Part shown: piece after piece, positions 6,852 to 15,735 of the stretch
How positions within the stretch are numbered: position 1 is the stretch's first letter
Layout: each line of letters opens with the position of its first letter
NCBI RefSeq assembly: GCF_001042485.2
Contig: NZ_LBMN02000001.1
Coordinates: 186,001 to 250,000 of the forward strand
DNA length: 64,000 nucleotides
DNA from: Bacillus paralicheniformis
GTDB taxonomy: Bacteria > Bacillota > Bacilli > Bacillales > Bacillaceae
Direction of reading: 5' to 3'
The notes under the pieces: model-generated
The model's input: the letters and a program-made list of their open reading frames with translations, nothing else
What the model was told of the DNA's origin: nothing
The model's database searches: none
Translations under genes and position numbers: made by a program

Positions 6852-8605
6852 AGCTGAGAGGAAAGCTCGTCCTCCATTTTGTCAGCCAGATTTTCCTGAT
6901 TCTCGGTCTTGTCCTTGCCACGCTGCTGTTATCCTTCATCTTTTTCGCTCTCCGGTTAAGCGAGAGCGAGGCGGATACAGGCTTGGCAAAAGCCACATCA
7001 GACACGTTTGAAAGCTGGGTCAGTGTGGATGACAATAACAATTGGCAGATTGAAGATATCTTGAAATCGGCGATCGACAAACAGGGAGGCTGGCTTCAAA
7101 TATTAGACGGCAAGGAGAAGACCGTTTATTCCTACCGTCTTCCTCCGGAAATTCAGAGGCAGTACCACAGGGAAGACCTCGTATCAGTTTTTGACAAAAA
7201 AAGAATCAAAAAATATCAAGTCAATTTCTGGTCTGCCAATTTCAATGATGAAGACTATGTGATTTTATTCGGCTGGGAATCGAAAAGCGATACGATCCTG
7301 TCCTATTTGGAAAAGGAAGAAAAGGATATGGCGGACCTTTCTTCCTATAAAAAAAGCACGCTTGATTTCATTAAGAAAAACAAAGGATCGGTTTATCTGT
7401 TCAGCGAAAAAGGGAAAATGTTGAACTCGCTCTATCAGGACATAGATTACAGCCAGGGCATCACTGAGCTGGAGCTTTTAAAATACGGATCAAAGCCGTG
7501 GAACTACGAGCACGAGTTTTCATACAGGCGATTAAGCGCGACAGAATGGCTGATCGCCGCTACGCCGAACCCGATTTTTAATCCGGATCATGAGTTCAAC
7601 AGGACGATGATCGGGCTCGCTTTAAAAATCGTTCTCATCGTGATCGGCGTTCTGATCTTACTGATGTCTTCTATGACCATTTGGTATTCTTTCAGATTCG
7701 GCATGCCGATCATCCATACGATTAAATGGATCGTCAACCTTTCAAAAGGGCGATTTGAAGAACCGAGAAACCGGAAAGGCCGCCCGCGAAGCCGGAACAA
7801 AAAAGGGAAGCGAAAACAGCCGTACCGGCTGTTCACAGAAGTGTTTGAATCGATGGAGCAGCTGACGGAAACGCTGAAAAAAGACGAGCAAAACCGCAAG
7901 AAAATCCAAACGACCCGGGAGGAATGGATCGCAGGGCTCTCCCATGACTTAAAAACGCCGCTCAGCACGATTTACGGCTACAGCATGATGCTGGAGTCTC
8001 CAAACTATGAGTGGTCAAAAGAGGAAATCCGCGAAATCGGCCAGGCGATGAAAGAAAAGTCGGACTACATGTCACAGCTAATCGAAGACTTGAACTTGAC
8101 GTACAGGCTGAAAAACGACGCCTTGCCGATTAAACGCCAGACAGTGAGGCTCGTGCCGTTTTTAAAAAGCTTCGTTGAGGAGTTTAAGCGCCATTCGTTT
8201 TCGGAAGGGTACAACGTTTCTTTTGAATATACGCAAGAAGATACCGAGTTTGCGATAGACAGAGGCTGGTTCAGAAGAGTCTTGGAAAACCTCCTCGCCA
8301 ACGCCGTCAAGCATAACAAAAAAGGCACTGACATCAAGGTGATCCTTGAAGAAACCAAGCAATATATTATTCTTAAAATTCAAGACAACGGAAGAGGCAT
8401 GGACTCTGAAACCGTCTCAAATTTATTCAACCGCTACTACAGGGGAACGCATACAAAAGATGCGACAGAAGGAAGCGGTCTCGGCCTTGCCATTTCTTTG
8501 GAACTTGTTCACCTGCACGACGGCTGCATCGCAGTTGACAGCCGGACAGGACGCGGGACGGAAATTACGATGGAATTTAAGAAAAACCCTAAAGCCGCAA
8601 AATAA
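6848..8605 (+). CDS. yvrG: YvrG: membrane sensor histidine kinase
   Basis: The 585-residue kinase has a first helix at about residues 8-33, an extracytoplasmic sensor region of about 220 residues, and a second helix near 255-280. A basic linker with a GRPRSRNKKGKRK tract follows, then HisKA with phospho-acceptor H366 (LSHDLKTPLST), and HATPase_c with the N box (ENLLANAVKHNKKG) and G boxes (DNGRGM, GSGLGLAI). It starts inside the end of yvrH (ATGA overlap), so the two are translationally coupled. The cognate signal in B. subtilis is cell-wall related. Confidence 0.88.
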   Translation: MKLRGKLVLHFVSQIFLILGLVLATLLLSFIFFALRLSESEADTGLAKATSDTFESWVSVDDNNNWQIEDILKSAIDKQGGWLQILDGKEKTVYSYRLPPEIQRQYHREDLVSVFDKKRIKKYQVNFWSANFNDEDYVILFGWESKSDTILSYLEKEEKDMADLSSYKKSTLDFIKKNKGSVYLFSEKGKMLNSLYQDIDYSQGITELELLKYGSKPWNYEHEFSYRRLSATEWLIAATPNPIFNPDHEFNRTMIGLALKIVLIVIGVLILLMSSMTIWYSFRFGMPIIHTIKWIVNLSKGRFEEPRNRKGRPRSRNKKGKRKQPYRLFTEVFESMEQLTETLKKDEQNRKKIQTTREEWIAGLSHDLKTPLSTIYGYSMMLESPNYEWSKEEIREIGQAMKEKSDYMSQLIEDLNLTYRLKNDALPIKRQTVRLVPFLKSFVEEFKRHSFSEGYNVSFEYTQEDTEFAIDRGWFRRVLENLLANAVKHNKKGTDIKVILEETKQYIILKIQDNGRGMDSETVSNLFNRYYRGTHTKDATEGSGLGLAISLELVHLHDGCIAVDSRTGRGTEITMEFKKNPKAAK

Positions 8606-8619
8606 GCGGTATGAAAAAG

Positions 8620-8655
8620 AAGAAGCCAAAGGTTATTGCCTTTAGGCTTCTTTTA
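8620..8655 (+). terminator. Terminator of yvrHG
   Basis: AAGAAGCC-AAAGG and CCTTTA-GGCTTCTT form a long stem around a short loop, followed by TTTTA. Confidence 0.85.
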
Positions 8656-8706
8656 TGTTGAGAAAATAATGGAAAAGAAGGCGAGGTTAGTATAAAATAA
8701 GATTAA

Positions 8707-8722
8707 ATGTTAACGTTCACAT
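8707..8722 (+). promoter_or_regulatory. LacI-type operator 1 (probable ExuR site)
   Basis: ATGTTAACGTTCACAT is an imperfect 16-bp dyad with the central ACGT/AACGTT typical of LacI-family operators. It lies 33 bp (centre to centre) from a second, perfect copy, three helical turns away. Confidence 0.65.
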
Positions 8723-8738
8723 CATATTTGCCAATGAA

Positions 8739-8756
8739 AATGTTAACGTTAACATT
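8739..8756 (+). promoter_or_regulatory. LacI-type operator 2 (probable ExuR site)
   Basis: AATGTTAACGTTAACATT is a perfect 18-bp palindrome ending 23 bases before uxaC. The presence of the LacI-family gene exuR in the operon makes ExuR the likely ligand-responsive repressor. CcpA binding is a less likely alternative. Confidence 0.7.
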
Positions 8757-8779
8757 AAATAAAGAAAGGTGGGGATTTT

Positions 8780-10201
8780 ATGAAGCCGTTTTTGAATGAC
8801 GATTTTCTTTTAACGAATGAAACGTCGAAAGTGTTGTACCACCAGTATGCTAAAGGGATGCCGATCATCGACTACCACTGCCACTTGAGTCCAAAGGAAA
8901 TTTACGAAAACAAAACGTTTAAAAACCTGACCGAAGTGTGGCTGTACGGGGATCATTACAAGTGGAGAGCAATGCGGGCCAATGGAATATCCGAAGAGTT
9001 TATTACAGGAGATGCATCAGACGAAGAGAAATTCAGCGCCTGGGCAAGAACGGTTCCGATGACGATCGGAAACCCGCTTTATCATTGGACCCATTTGGAA
9101 CTGAGGAGGTTTTTCGGCATCGATGAACGGCTTGACGAAAAGAGCGCGCCGCATATTTGGGAGCGGGTGAACGAACAGCTGACCGGAGAAGGATTCGGCG
9201 CCAGAGACTTGATTGAAAAATCAAACGTTGAAACGGTTGTCACGACAGATGACCCGGCAGACAGTCTTGAATATCATGTGAAGCTGAAAGATGAAGACTT
9301 TAATGTAAGCGTTTTACCCGGATTTAGGCCAGACAAGGCGCTGGAAATCAATCAAGAAGGCTTTGCCGCCTGGGTGAGCAAGCTTGAAGCAGCAAGCGCT
9401 ATGAAGATAGGAAATTACGACGATTTTTTGAAAGCGCTTAAAAACAGAATTGACTTTTTCCATGAAGCAGGCGGACGGATATCGGATCATGCCATCAATC
9501 AAATGATGTACACGGAAACAGATGAAAGCGAAGTGCGCCCGATTTTTGCAAAGGTGATGAACGGAGAAGCCGCCTCGCCTGAGGAAGAGTGCAAATTTAA
9601 ATCCTTCACCCTGCACTATTTGGGAACATGCTATGCGGAGAAGGGCTGGGCGATGCAGCTTCACATTAACACCCTCCGAAACAACAGCAGCAAAATGTAC
9701 CTGAAGCTCGGGCCTGATACGGGATATGATGCGATTAATGATCAGGACATCGCAAAGCCTTTGTGCAGCTTTCTCGATTCTCTTGACCGAAAAGACGCGC
9801 TGCCAAAAACGATCTTGTATTCTTTAAATCCGCGAGACAACGTCGTGATTTCAAGCCTTTGCGGAAGCTTCCAGGACGGCCGGATACCGGGGAAAATCCA
9901 GCATGGCACCGCCTGGTGGTTCAACGATACGAAAGACGGCATGCTCGAACAAATGAAATCGCTCGCCAACATCGGACTATTGAGCCGTTTTATCGGTATG
10001 CTGACTGATTCGCGCAGCTTTCTTTCCTACACAAGACATGAATATTTCAGGCGCCTGCTCTGCGATGTCATCGGCACATGGGTTGAAAACGGCGAAGCGC
10101 CGGATGATATCGAGCTGCTGGGCCGGATCGTCAAAGGGATCTGCTACGAAAATGCAAAACACTATTTCCAGTTTGAAGTGAAAGATCGTTTGAAAGCTTA
10201 G
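8780..10201 (+). CDS. uxaC: Uronate isomerase (glucuronate/galacturonate isomerase)
   Basis: A 473-residue enzyme of the amidohydrolase superfamily. It converts D-galacturonate to D-tagaturonate (and D-glucuronate to D-fructuronate), the first step of cytoplasmic hexuronate breakdown. The N-terminal YHCHLSPKE (about 32-40) supplies the metal-binding H-x-H. Family features such as WTHLELRRFFG and GTAWWFNDT follow. ATG 8780 sits behind AAAGGTGGGG. It is the first gene of a co-directional run through the polygalacturonase gene, controlled by the twin operators upstream. Confidence 0.95.
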   Translation: MKPFLNDDFLLTNETSKVLYHQYAKGMPIIDYHCHLSPKEIYENKTFKNLTEVWLYGDHYKWRAMRANGISEEFITGDASDEEKFSAWARTVPMTIGNPLYHWTHLELRRFFGIDERLDEKSAPHIWERVNEQLTGEGFGARDLIEKSNVETVVTTDDPADSLEYHVKLKDEDFNVSVLPGFRPDKALEINQEGFAAWVSKLEAASAMKIGNYDDFLKALKNRIDFFHEAGGRISDHAINQMMYTETDESEVRPIFAKVMNGEAASPEEECKFKSFTLHYLGTCYAEKGWAMQLHINTLRNNSSKMYLKLGPDTGYDAINDQDIAKPLCSFLDSLDRKDALPKTILYSLNPRDNVVISSLCGSFQDGRIPGKIQHGTAWWFNDTKDGMLEQMKSLANIGLLSRFIGMLTDSRSFLSYTRHEYFRRLLCDVIGTWVENGEAPDDIELLGRIVKGICYENAKHYFQFEVKDRLKA

Positions 10202-10236
10202 ATTCACAAATTGGCTAGCAGAGGAGCTGCTTTTTC

Positions 10237-11625
10237 ATGGAAATATCGACGAACAAACAAACCGAAACAGTCGCCGTCACTCAAGAGAAATTAAGTTTAA
10301 AAGAAAAGATTTCTTACGGTTTTGGAGATTTTGGGAACGGATTTATGTTTGACCTTGGACAGCTCTATCTTCTGAAGTTTTTTACGGATGTTGCCGGTAT
10401 TCCGGCGGCGGCAGCCGGAGGCATTTTTCTTGTGAGCAAACTTTTCGCCGCTTTTGTCGATCCGATTGTGGGAACATCGATCGACTACAGGAAGAATATC
10501 GGGCCGAAAGGCAAATTCAGGCCGTATTTGCTTTACGGAAGCTTTGTGCTCGCGATTTTGACGATATTGACTTTCATCTCGCCGAATCTGTCACCGACGG
10601 GCAAACTCATATACGCTTATGCGTCATACATGCTTTGGGGCCTCGGCTATTCCTTTGTCAACATCCCTTATGGCTCGCTCGGGGCGGCCATGACGCAAAA
10701 CTCGGTGGAAAGAACTTCACTTGCTTCCTTTCGACAGGCCGGCTCACTGGGCGCCCTGTTTGTGACGAGCATTGTTGTCATTCCGATGATCGTCAGGTTT
10801 GACAATCCTGCGGTTGCCTATCCGGTCGTCATGGGGCTGATGTCTTTTCTCGGTGTGTTGTTTTTCTACATTTGCTATAGAAACTGCCAGGAACGGATTG
10901 TCGTAAAAGATGAGAAGTACAAACAGGAAAAAGTGACATTCAAAGCAATATCAAAGACGTTTTTTACGAATAAACCGCTCCTTACGCTTATATTCATGAC
11001 CATTTTTACGATTTCAGCCTATAACCTTAAATCCGCGATGCTGATTTATTTCGCGCAGTATAACCTCGGCAACGCCGAACTGATGGCCTACATGAACTTT
11101 ATCATCATCGGCTCATCCTTTATCGGCGTCATCATGCTGCCGAAGCTCGTGAAGCTGTTCGGGAAAAAGCATACCGCTATTTTGGGGCTCGCGGTTTCTG
11201 TCTGTGCGGATCTGATCAATTTTTTCGTACCGGGCAATGTCTTTGTTTTTACGATTCTCGCAAGCATCGCCTTCATCGACATCAGCATTCCGAACGGTAT
11301 CACCTGGGCATTCGTATCAGACGCGATCGATTACGGCGAGTGGAGAACAGGGGAACGGAAAGAAGGAACGGTATACTCGCTGTTTAACTTTTCGAGAAAG
11401 CTGGCTCAGTCGCTCTCCGGCTTCCTGTCAGGGATCGGTCTCAGCATTATCGGCTATGTGCCGAATGCGACCCAAAAAGCGGGGACGCTGCTCGGCATTA
11501 AAGCAATACTCCTTTTGTATCCAGCAGCGGCGCTGACGGCGGCCATTCTTGTTCTCGGCTACCTGTACCGTCTGACAGATCAGAAGCACGCCGAAATGAT
11601 CGCGGAAATCGAAGCGAGACCATAG
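10237..11625 (+). CDS. yjmB: GPH-family sugar:cation symporter (YjmB-like)
   Basis: This 462-residue, 12-helix transporter belongs to the glycoside-pentoside-hexuronide family (MelB-like). Motifs include the N-terminal GFGDFGNGFMFDL, the loop KNIGPKGKFRPYLLYG and the central DAIDYGEWRTGERKEG segment characteristic of GPH symporters. It has a GAGGAG ribosome site. In the B. subtilis exu operon the same position is held by yjmB. Likely substrates are hexuronates or short oligogalacturonides; the sequence does not decide between them. Confidence 0.85.
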   Translation: MEISTNKQTETVAVTQEKLSLKEKISYGFGDFGNGFMFDLGQLYLLKFFTDVAGIPAAAAGGIFLVSKLFAAFVDPIVGTSIDYRKNIGPKGKFRPYLLYGSFVLAILTILTFISPNLSPTGKLIYAYASYMLWGLGYSFVNIPYGSLGAAMTQNSVERTSLASFRQAGSLGALFVTSIVVIPMIVRFDNPAVAYPVVMGLMSFLGVLFFYICYRNCQERIVVKDEKYKQEKVTFKAISKTFFTNKPLLTLIFMTIFTISAYNLKSAMLIYFAQYNLGNAELMAYMNFIIIGSSFIGVIMLPKLVKLFGKKHTAILGLAVSVCADLINFFVPGNVFVFTILASIAFIDISIPNGITWAFVSDAIDYGEWRTGERKEGTVYSLFNFSRKLAQSLSGFLSGIGLSIIGYVPNATQKAGTLLGIKAILLLYPAAALTAAILVLGYLYRLTDQKHAEMIAEIEARP

Positions 11626-11640
11626 CGGAATTTCACTTTC

Positions 11641-11656
11641 TAAAAAGCGCTTTTGA
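11641..11656 (+). promoter_or_regulatory. Dyad AAAAGCGCTTTT upstream of exuR (possible cre)
   Basis: A perfect 12-bp palindrome with a central GCGC lies 50 bases before exuR. It departs from the cre consensus at several outer positions, so CcpA binding is only a possibility. Confidence 0.35.
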
Positions 11657-11705
11657 TATGGTAAACTGATGGTAACAACAGCAGGAAAAGGCGGGTAAAA
11701 AAACA

Positions 11706-12704
11706 ATGTCAGTAACGATTAAAGATATCGCCAGGCTGGCGAATGTATCGCACACCACAGTATCTAGAGCGCTGAACAACAGTCCGCTGATAAAAGAGAA
11801 CACGAAAAAGAAAATACTCGACATCGCAGCCGAAATGAATTATAAACCGAATTTTAATGCGAAAAGCCTTGTTACGCAAAAGTCTTTTACGATCGGCCTG
11901 TTTTTAACAAGCCTGACAGACGGGACGTCTTCGAGCTTCTTTGCAGACATCTTGCGCGGCGTCAACAAGGTGATCGATGAAAACTATAATATGGTTGTCA
12001 GGGGGATTGACGATTATCATGATTTGTCATCCATTCACCGCAACCGCTATGACGGCATGATTTTAATCAGCCAAAGCGAACAGGACCAGGCTTTTATTGA
12101 GCATGTCCTCAAACAGAATATTCCGGTCGTCGTGCTGAACAGAAAAATCGAAGGGCACTCCGTCGTCAATATTTTGGCGAATGAACACGAGGGCGCTTTC
12201 CTCGCTGCTTCATACTTGATCAAAAACGGCCACAGACGGATCGCCATGGTGCAGGGGAAAGAAGGTTTTAAATCGTCTCAAGAAAGAAAAGGAGGCTTTC
12301 TTCGCGCGCTTCGCGACTCAAATCTTGACATGCCCGGCGAATACCTCGTTCAAGGTGATTATACGATGCAAAGCGGCTTTCGCGCGGCTGAAACGCTGCT
12401 GAAACTGAAGAACCCTCCGACAGCCCTGTTTTGCGCCAATGATGATATGGCGATCGGCGCGATGAACGCCCTTTATGCAAACGGGAAACGCTGTCCTGAC
12501 GATATGTCGATCATCGGTTTTGACGATAGCGGATTTTCGGCGTATACGACACCGTCATTGACGACGGTAAAAAAACCGACGGAAAAAATCAGCATGCTTG
12601 GTGCGGAAAGCCTGTTGTCACTGATCGAAAATCCGCAGGTAGAAGGCAGGCAGACGCTCATCGGCACGGAGCTGATCATTCGCAATTCAGTTAAGCATCT
12701 ATAG
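11706..12704 (+). CDS. exuR: LacI-family transcriptional repressor of hexuronate use
   Basis: The 332-residue regulator has an N-terminal helix-turn-helix (IKDIARLANVSHTTVSRALNN, about residues 5-25) and hinge. A periplasmic-binding-protein-like effector domain follows (CANDDMAIGAM, SIIGFDDSGFSAYTTPSLTTV). The place between the transporter and uxaB matches exuR in the B. subtilis exu operon. It should repress at the 8.7 kb operators and release on hexuronate or a derivative. Its ribosome site is weak (AAGGCGGG, 13 bases), which suggests low expression. Confidence 0.87.
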   Translation: MSVTIKDIARLANVSHTTVSRALNNSPLIKENTKKKILDIAAEMNYKPNFNAKSLVTQKSFTIGLFLTSLTDGTSSSFFADILRGVNKVIDENYNMVVRGIDDYHDLSSIHRNRYDGMILISQSEQDQAFIEHVLKQNIPVVVLNRKIEGHSVVNILANEHEGAFLAASYLIKNGHRRIAMVQGKEGFKSSQERKGGFLRALRDSNLDMPGEYLVQGDYTMQSGFRAAETLLKLKNPPTALFCANDDMAIGAMNALYANGKRCPDDMSIIGFDDSGFSAYTTPSLTTVKKPTEKISMLGAESLLSLIENPQVEGRQTLIGTELIIRNSVKHL

Positions 12705-12727
12705 CATCATTTTTGATGCGCTATAAA

Positions 12728-12743
12728 ATGTGAACGTGTGCAA
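12728..12743 (+). promoter_or_regulatory. Candidate third ExuR operator before uxaB
   Basis: ATGTGAACGT at 12728-12737 is identical to one half plus core of operator 1 read on the other strand; the distal half is degenerate. It lies between exuR and uxaB, so a separately controlled promoter there is possible. Confidence 0.45.
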
Positions 12744-12762
12744 AAATGAGGAGGGAATTGAA

Positions 12763-14226
12763 ATGGAGAGGCTGTCCAAACGGATAAGGTCTAAGCCGAG
12801 CCGTCCCGAACGGATTTTGCAAATCGGGGAAGGTAATTTTATGAGGGGGTTTATTGACTGGCAGATTCATAGATTGAATGAAGAAACCGATTTTAACGGC
12901 AGCGCCGTCGTCGTGCCTCCGCGCCGCGGTTCAGTAACGGCCTTTCAAGAGCAGGATGGGCTTTACACGCTTTATCTTGAAGGTTTCCGGGAAGGACGGG
13001 AGGTTCGCGATTCTGCTGTCATTACAACAATCAGCAGAGTCGTCAGCAGCTATGAACACTATGATGAATTTATGGAGCTGGCCGATCTGCCGGATTTGCG
13101 CTTTGTCTTTTCAAATACGACAGAGGCCGGCATCATTTATATCGAGGAAGACCGGCTGTCCGACCGTCCGCAGAAAAGCTATCCGGGGAAGCTGACTGCA
13201 CTGTTATACAGACGATATCTGACTTTTCAGGGAAGCAAGGAAAAAGGTCTGGTCATCCTCCCGTGTGAGCTGCTTGAAGATAACGGAAAAAAATTGAAAG
13301 ACATTGTGATGCGCTATACGAACGAATGGGCGCTTGAACAAGGGTTCATCGATTGGCTTGAGGAGGCGAATGTGTTTTGCAATACGCTTGTGGACAGGAT
13401 CGTACCGGGATTCCCGCAAGAAAATGCACACCGGCTTGAAGAGGCGGCCGGCTATCGCGATTCCCTGATGGTGACAGCGGAGCCGTATCATTTGTTCGTG
13501 ATTGAAGGGCCGAAATGGCTTCCAGACGAGCTTCCGCTTCATGAGGCCGGTCTGAATGTCGAGTTTGTCAAAGATGTGACACCGTACAGGGTGAGAAAAG
13601 TGAGAATCTTAAACGGCGCCCATACCGCGATGACGCCGGTCGCTTATTTGGCAGGCCTTGAGACGGTTCGTGAAGCGGCTGAAGACGAGCTTATCGGATC
13701 ATTTGTGAAAGAGCTGATTCAGCGGGAAGTGCTCGAGACGATCGATATGCCCGGCAATGAGCTTGACGCCTATGCGGAAGAGATTCTCGACCGCTTTAAA
13801 AACCCGTTTATCCGTCACAAGCTGATCGATATTTCCTTAAATTCCTTTGCAAAATTCAAAGTCAGAAATTTGCCCGTCTTAATGGAATATGCGGAACGAA
13901 CTGGCAAACTTCCGGCTCGAACCGTATTTGCTTTAAGCGCTTTAATTTATTTTTACCAAGGAAAACGGGAAGATGAGGCCATTCCGCTGTCTGACGACGA
14001 TGAGGTGCTGGCTTTCCTCAAACGGCTCTGGACAGAAGTGACAGACGTTTCGAACATCGCGTTCCATGTTCTCGGGTTTGAAAAAGTATGGGGGCAAAAC
14101 CTGAACGACATGCCCGGATTGACGGACAAGACGACCGAATATTTAAGGGACATGAAACAAACGGGAATGAGAAAGGCGCTGAAAAAAATGATGAACAGCC
14201 AAATGGCTGAGCTGGGGGACATGTGA
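12763..14226 (+). CDS. uxaB: Tagaturonate reductase (altronate oxidoreductase)
   Basis: The product is 487 residues from ATG 12763, placed by AGGAGGG at 12750-12756. It is a member of the mannitol dehydrogenase-type long-chain family: N-terminal nucleotide-binding segment ILQIGEGNFMRGFIDWQ, then the conserved KVRILNGAHTAMTPVAYLAG catalytic core. It reduces D-tagaturonate to D-altronate with NADH, the step after UxaC. It overlaps the start of uxaA by one base (TGATG), consistent with coupled translation. Confidence 0.93.
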   Translation: MERLSKRIRSKPSRPERILQIGEGNFMRGFIDWQIHRLNEETDFNGSAVVVPPRRGSVTAFQEQDGLYTLYLEGFREGREVRDSAVITTISRVVSSYEHYDEFMELADLPDLRFVFSNTTEAGIIYIEEDRLSDRPQKSYPGKLTALLYRRYLTFQGSKEKGLVILPCELLEDNGKKLKDIVMRYTNEWALEQGFIDWLEEANVFCNTLVDRIVPGFPQENAHRLEEAAGYRDSLMVTAEPYHLFVIEGPKWLPDELPLHEAGLNVEFVKDVTPYRVRKVRILNGAHTAMTPVAYLAGLETVREAAEDELIGSFVKELIQREVLETIDMPGNELDAYAEEILDRFKNPFIRHKLIDISLNSFAKFKVRNLPVLMEYAERTGKLPARTVFALSALIYFYQGKREDEAIPLSDDDEVLAFLKRLWTEVTDVSNIAFHVLGFEKVWGQNLNDMPGLTDKTTEYLRDMKQTGMRKALKKMMNSQMAELGDM

Positions 14227-15716
14227 TGAAAGACTGCTTGATGATCAATCCTCAAGATAATGTCGGCATTGCGTTAAGAGAATTGCAGACCGGTGAAACG
14301 GTCACTGCAGGAGAACGGACCATCGTGATCAAGGAAACGATTTTGAAAGGCCATAAGTTTGCTTTAAAAGACATCGCTGAAAATGAAGACGTCATCAAAT
14401 ACGGCTTTCCGATCGGGCACGCGACTGACATGATTCAGACGGGGGAGTGGGTGCATACAAAAAATGTGAAAACGAATTTGGGCGGTGTCGAAGAATACAG
14501 CTACAAGCCGAAATTTACGGAAAACCGCTATCAAAAAGAACCGCTCACATTTAAAGGCTTTAAACGAAAAGACGGAAAAACGGGAATCAGAAACGAGCTG
14601 TGGATCGTACCGACTGTCGGCTGTGTAAATGGCATTGCAGAGCTGATCATCAAAGAATTTAAAGCTGAGGTCGGCTCTATCGCCCCTTTTGAAAGCGTTC
14701 ACGTATTAAAGCACCAGTACGGCTGTTCACAGCTTGGCGATGATCATATCAACACGAGAACGATTTTGGCGAATGCCGTCAAACACCCGAATGCAGGCGG
14801 TGTCCTTGTGCTGGGACTCGGCTGTGAAAACAACAGCATCCATGAATTCCGCGAAGCGCTCGGCGATTATGATCACAGCCGGGTCAAGTTCCTGCTTTCC
14901 CAAGAAGTATCAGACGAAGTCACGGAAGGCGTCAAACTGTTAAAAGAAATTTACGAGTATGCAAAAGGTGACCGGCGTGAAGATGTTCCGCTTTCTGAAC
15001 TGAAAATTGGTTTGAAGTGCGGCGGATCTGATGGATTTTCCGGCATTACCGCGAATCCGCTGCTCGGCCGGCTCTCCGATTTTCTGATCGCCCAAGGGGG
15101 AACGGCGGTTTTGACAGAAGTGCCTGAAATGTTTGGAGCGGAAACGCTTTTGATGGAGCGGGCTGAAAATGAGGAAGTGTTTCATAAAATCGTCCGCTTA
15201 ATCAACGATTTTAAACAGTACTTTATCGATCACAGGCAGCCTGTCTATGAAAACCCGTCTCCGGGCAACAAAGCAGGCGGCATTACGACATTGGAAGATA
15301 AGTCGCTCGGTTGTACGCAAAAAGCCGGCACTTCAAAGGTGACGGATGTTCTGGAATACGGGGGCGTTTTGAAAAAGAACGGGTTGAACCTGCTGAGCGC
15401 TCCGGGAAATGACCTTGTTGCTTCATCCGCACTGGCCGCTGCAGGGTGTCAAATCGTTTTATTTACGACAGGGCGGGGCACGCCTTTTGGCACCTTTGTG
15501 CCGACGATGAAAATTTCGACAAATACAGCGATTTATGAGGCGAAGCGCCACTGGATCGATTTTAATGCGGGAAGGGTGCTCGAAAATCAGTCAGAAGATG
15601 ACGTTTTGAAAGAGCTGACAGCATATTTGATCGAAGTCGCGGGCGGCAGGCAGCTAAACAATGAGATAAACGATTTCAGGGAGCTTGCGATATTTAAAAC
15701 AGGCGTTACATTGTAA
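14226..15716 (+). CDS. uxaA: Altronate dehydratase
   Basis: This 496-residue enzyme of the UxaA/GarD family dehydrates D-altronate to 2-keto-3-deoxy-gluconate. The N-terminal SAF-like domain (about residues 1-90) is followed by the catalytic domain with conserved Cys/His motifs YGCSQLGDDH, GLGCENN, LKCGGSDGFSG and LGCTQKAG, consistent with metal binding. ATG 14226 is chosen over GTG 14223 because GGGGGA (14214-14219) is better spaced. No KDG kinase or aldolase is present here, so the pathway must finish elsewhere. Confidence 0.94.
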   Translation: MKDCLMINPQDNVGIALRELQTGETVTAGERTIVIKETILKGHKFALKDIAENEDVIKYGFPIGHATDMIQTGEWVHTKNVKTNLGGVEEYSYKPKFTENRYQKEPLTFKGFKRKDGKTGIRNELWIVPTVGCVNGIAELIIKEFKAEVGSIAPFESVHVLKHQYGCSQLGDDHINTRTILANAVKHPNAGGVLVLGLGCENNSIHEFREALGDYDHSRVKFLLSQEVSDEVTEGVKLLKEIYEYAKGDRREDVPLSELKIGLKCGGSDGFSGITANPLLGRLSDFLIAQGGTAVLTEVPEMFGAETLLMERAENEEVFHKIVRLINDFKQYFIDHRQPVYENPSPGNKAGGITTLEDKSLGCTQKAGTSKVTDVLEYGGVLKKNGLNLLSAPGNDLVASSALAAAGCQIVLFTTGRGTPFGTFVPTMKISTNTAIYEAKRHWIDFNAGRVLENQSEDDVLKELTAYLIEVAGGRQLNNEINDFRELAIFKTGVTL

Positions 15717-15735
15717 AGGGGGAGGTAACGTGAGT

